Source: Chloroflexota bacterium (GTDB lineage Bacteria; Chloroflexota; Anaerolineae; B4-G1). Taken from it: a DNA stretch of 7,537 nucleotides. Positions within the stretch are counted from its first letter, which is position 1; each line of letters starts with the position of its first letter. A program made the position numbers and the translations under genes. The notes below the pieces were generated by a model. It had not been told where the DNA came from. It saw nothing but the letters and a program-made list of their open reading frames with translations, and made no database searches. This document shows, in pieces, positions 5,232 through 7,537 of this stretch. The DNA lies in the NCBI GenBank assembly GCA_003648125.1, contig QMOE01000095.1, forward strand, positions 1-7,537. Reading direction: 5' to 3'.

Positions 5232-7537
5232 GCTTCGCCTTCTTCCTCCTCAACCACCTCTTCCTCCCCTCCTTCCTCAGGAGGTGCAGCAAAGTCGCGT
5301 TGCTTTTCGGATAACTCGATCAGCCGGGCTTTAACCAGTTGGTTGACGCTTCCCGTGGCAAAGTTCCCCTCCTCGTCCCGCTCTCCGGCCGGGACGCCGG
5401 TCAAAAGCTCTATAGCCTGATCTATCGTCTGCATGGGGTAAACGTGAAAGCGGCCCGCTTCCGCCGCCTCGACGACGTCTCGCCGCAGCATGAGATGCTG
5501 CACGTTGGAGGCCGGGATGATCACCCCCTGCTCGCCCGTCAGCCCGCGTGCCTGGCAGACGTCGAAAAAGCCCTCGATTTTTTCGTTGACACCGCCGATG
5601 GGTTGAGCTTCGCCGTGCTGGTTGACCGAGCCGGTCATCGCCAGCGACTGCTTGACGGGCAGCCCCGCCAACGCAGAGAGCAGCGCGCACAGCTCGGCCA
5701 TCGAAGCACTATCCCCCTCCACCCCACCGTACGATTGCTCGAACACCAGGCTGGCCGAGAGCGAGAGCGGGTAGTCGGCGGCGTAGCGAGCGCCGAGAAA
5801 GCTCGAAAGGATGAGCACCCCCTTGGAGTGAATAGGCCCGCCCAACTCCACCTCGCGCTCGATATCCACCACCTTGCCCTTGCCCATGCGGACGCGGGCG
5901 GTGATGCGGGTGGGCTGCCCAAAGCCAAAGTTTCCCAACTCAATCACCGAGAGACCGTTCACCTGCCCCACGCGCTCGCCGGTCGTATCAATCAGGATCG
6001 TCCCCCGCTGGATCATCTCCTGCACGCGCTCCCGCATCCGGCCGGCGCGGTGAATCTGAGCGTCAATCGCCCGCTGCACATCGTCCGCCGTCACGGCACC
6101 GTTGCCGGACACACCCGCCCAGTAGTCAGCCTCGCGCAACAAATCGGCGACGCCCAGCAGGTGGACGGAGAGTTTCTCGGTGTCTCCTGCCACCCGCGCG
6201 CTGCGCTCGATGACCCGCGCGACGGCCCCCCGGTCAAAGGGGCGCAGTTCGTTCTTGCGGGCCAGCGTAGCCAACAAGCGGGCGTATATCAGATCATTTC
6301 CCTCGTTGCGTGGCATATTTGCATTAAAATCAGCCTCGACCTTGAACAGTTCACCAAAGTCAGGATCATATTGATAGAGCAAGTAATACAACAATCGCTC
6401 ACCGATCAGAATGACCTTGATGTCTAGCGGGATGGACTCGGGCTCCAGCGAGACGGTGCTCACCAAGCTCAGCGCCTGGGCCATTGACTCGATGCGCACC
6501 TCCCGCGAGCGGAGGGCGCGTTTAAGTCCCTCCCAGGCGTAAGGTTGCAGCAATAACTGGCGGGCATCCAGGATGAGATAGCCGCCGTTGGTGCGGTGCA
6601 GCGCGCCCGGCTTGATCAAATTAAAATCGGTCACCAGCGCCCCCATCTGCGCGATGTGCTCGACGCGCCCGACGAGGTTGTTGTAAGTCGGATGCTCCTC
6701 GAAAATCACCGGCGCGCCCTCGGACTCGCTGTGATCTACGAGCACATTCACCTGATAGCGCCGGAACAGGGGCGGGCCAGCCAGCGAGGGTGGTAGCGGC
6801 ATGCCCATAGACTGGGTAGCTTGCTCGGTTTTGCGAAACTCGTCCACGTTCTCGACAATGTCCTGCTGCACCGCGTCCAAATAATCAACCACGCCCGGCA
6901 GTGCGGCGTACTTTTCGCGCAGTTCGTCCGCCGGGTGCTCGACGACGGACATCGCCACCTGGCGGTCCAGTTCTTTCACCTTTTCCCGCGCTTCACGCTC
7001 CCACTGCCGCACCTGGTATATGATCTCTTGGAGTTGCTCCTGGAGTTTAGAGATGTCCCCCTCAAACCGCTTTCGCTCTTCCTCCGCCAGTTTCTGGAAC
7101 TCGTCCGGGCTGATGACCTCGCCTTCTCGCATAGGGGTAAAGGCCAGCCCTACCGGCGTGCGGATCAGCGCGACCTTGTGCTCCTGGGCCTGTTGTTGAA
7201 TCTCACCAAAGGCCTTTTCCTGCCGCTCCTTGAGTTCCTCCTCGGCCTCCTGCCTGCGGGTGCGATAGTCCTCGCTTTCAAAGACGGCCGGGATCGCGGT
7301 GCGCAGTTCTTCGATCAGTTGCTCCATATCCTTGCGCAACACGGCTCCCTGCCCTGGCGGGAGCCGCAACGCGCGCGGCTTGTGGGGCTGCCCAAAGTTG
7401 TTGACATAGCACCAATCGGGAGGGACTGGCTCGGCGGCCGCTTTCTGGTCGAGGAACTGGCTGATGGTGGTGCGCTTCCCCGTGCCGCTGGGACCGAGAG
7501 CGAAAAGGTTGTACCCCTCGTGCTGGATGCCGATGCC
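5228..7537 (-). CDS. LonB-like ATP-dependent protease (COG1067, AAA_32 plus Lon protease domain), 5' end outside the window
   Basis: The open frame runs without a stop to the right edge; 769 residues are visible, and by comparison with the family about 50 N-terminal residues are missing. A TTG at 7369 is not the true start, because conserved sequence lies upstream of it. Numbering from the first visible codon, EGYNLFALGPSGTGKRTT contains Walker A (GPSGTGK, 15-21). A long charged helical insert (about 71-220) looks like a coiled coil. GGYLILDAR holds the Walker B strand (LILD, 321-324). A 'DPDFGELFKVEADF' stretch and a 'READYWA' helix are typical of the ATPase and lid. The C-terminal Lon protease domain (about 516-720) has GDSAS with nucleophile Ser610 and GGVNEKIEGF with Lys653, 43 residues apart as in E. 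coli Lon (S679/K722). No Lon N-terminal domain or transmembrane segment is seen. The Glu-rich tail (about 751-769) precedes the ATGA overlap with the stress-protein gene. Degradation of misfolded or regulatory proteins is expected from the family. Confidence 0.93.
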   Translation of the reverse strand, partial: GIGIQHEGYNLFALGPSGTGKRTTISQFLDQKAAAEPVPPDWCYVNNFGQPHKPRALRLPPGQGAVLRKDMEQLIEELRTAIPAVFESEDYRTRRQEAEEELKERQEKAFGEIQQQAQEHKVALIRTPVGLAFTPMREGEVISPDEFQKLAEEERKRFEGDISKLQEQLQEIIYQVRQWEREAREKVKELDRQVAMSVVEHPADELREKYAALPGVVDYLDAVQQDIVENVDEFRKTEQATQSMGMPLPPSLAGPPLFRRYQVNVLVDHSESEGAPVIFEEHPTYNNLVGRVEHIAQMGALVTDFNLIKPGALHRTNGGYLILDARQLLLQPYAWEGLKRALRSREVRIESMAQALSLVSTVSLEPESIPLDIKVILIGERLLYYLLYQYDPDFGELFKVEADFNANMPRNEGNDLIYARLLATLARKNELRPFDRGAVARVIERSARVAGDTEKLSVHLLGVADLLREADYWAGVSGNGAVTADDVQRAIDAQIHRAGRMRERVQEMIQRGTILIDTTGERVGQVNGLSVIELGNFGFGQPTRITARVRMGKGKVVDIEREVELGGPIHSKGVLILSSFLGARYAADYPLSLSASLVFEQSYGGVEGDSASMAELCALLSALAGLPVKQSLAMTGSVNQHGEAQPIGGVNEKIEGFFDVCQARGLTGEQGVIIPASNVQHLMLRRDVVEAAEAGRFHVYPMQTIDQAIELLTGVPAGERDEEGNFATGSVNQLVKARLIELSEKQRDFAAPPEEGGEEEVVEEEEGEA
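5238..5250 (-). promoter_or_regulatory. Ribosome-binding site of the stress-protein gene, embedded in the protease's Glu codons
   Basis: On the minus strand AGGAGG (5250-5245) and GAAGG (5242-5238) lie 13 and 6 bases before the ATG at 5231. Both are part of the GAG and GAA codons for the last glutamates of the upstream protease, so one sequence serves as acidic tail and as translation signal. Confidence 0.6.

Noticed and set aside
5339..6427. Plus-strand open frame (362 residues) opposite the Lon-like protease.
   Set aside because: It is an antisense shadow of a gene whose catalytic residues are intact in the minus-strand frame.
1..7537. Search for tRNA, rRNA, CRISPR arrays, integrase or transposase genes and toxin-antitoxin pairs.
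   Set aside because: None seen; every gene is of a recognisable chromosomal type, and no strong compositional break apart from the short AT-rich gaps was noticed.

Overview
The window is a GC-rich bacterial chromosomal segment with two converging gene blocks. The combination of a DUF2723-type membrane glycosyltransferase carrying beta-rich C-terminal domains, a DUF4446 protein beside a bactofilin, and a LonB-like (COG1067) protease followed by a tandem universal stress protein suggests a Chloroflexota bacterium of the Anaerolineae type. That assignment is inference from gene content and style; no rRNA or other marker is present to confirm it.

Plus-strand block (1-4268). A leader of about 157 bases carries five copies of a TCACG core, four of them arranged as two hairpins. 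It is followed by a TsaC/YrdC-type threonylcarbamoyl-AMP synthase (158-805), which overlaps by ATGA a large multi-spanning DUF2723 protein (802-3135). After a 34-base gap with a strong Shine-Dalgarno comes a small membrane-anchored coiled-coil DUF4446 protein (3170-3667). A near-consensus sigma70-type promoter overlaps its stop codon and serves a GTG-started bactofilin (3746-4210). A hairpin with A and T tracts on its two sides ends the block and can act in both directions.

Intergenic region (4211-4388). It holds the terminator and then a compound palindromic element of about 62 bases that looks like a REP-type dispersed repeat. I see no gene in it.

Minus-strand block (7537-4389). A LonB-like ATP-dependent protease enters from the right edge. 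Its N-terminal tip lies outside the window, but Walker A and the Ser-Lys protease dyad are visible. It is coupled by another ATGA overlap to a two-domain universal stress protein, whose Shine-Dalgarno is built into the codons of the protease's Glu-rich tail. This looks like a protein-quality-control and stress operon with its promoter beyond the right edge.

How the genes fit together: the plus block mixes a tRNA-modification gene (t6A37) with envelope and cytoskeletal functions (a GT-C-like glycosyltransferase, a membrane coiled-coil protein, a bactofilin). The minus block pairs proteolysis with stress response. No mobile element, CRISPR array, RNA gene or obvious novel defence system was found. 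The most interesting items are the TCACG hairpin leader, the palindromic repeat, the DUF4446-bactofilin pair, and the altered nucleotide-site residues in the universal stress protein and the Lon-like ATPase.
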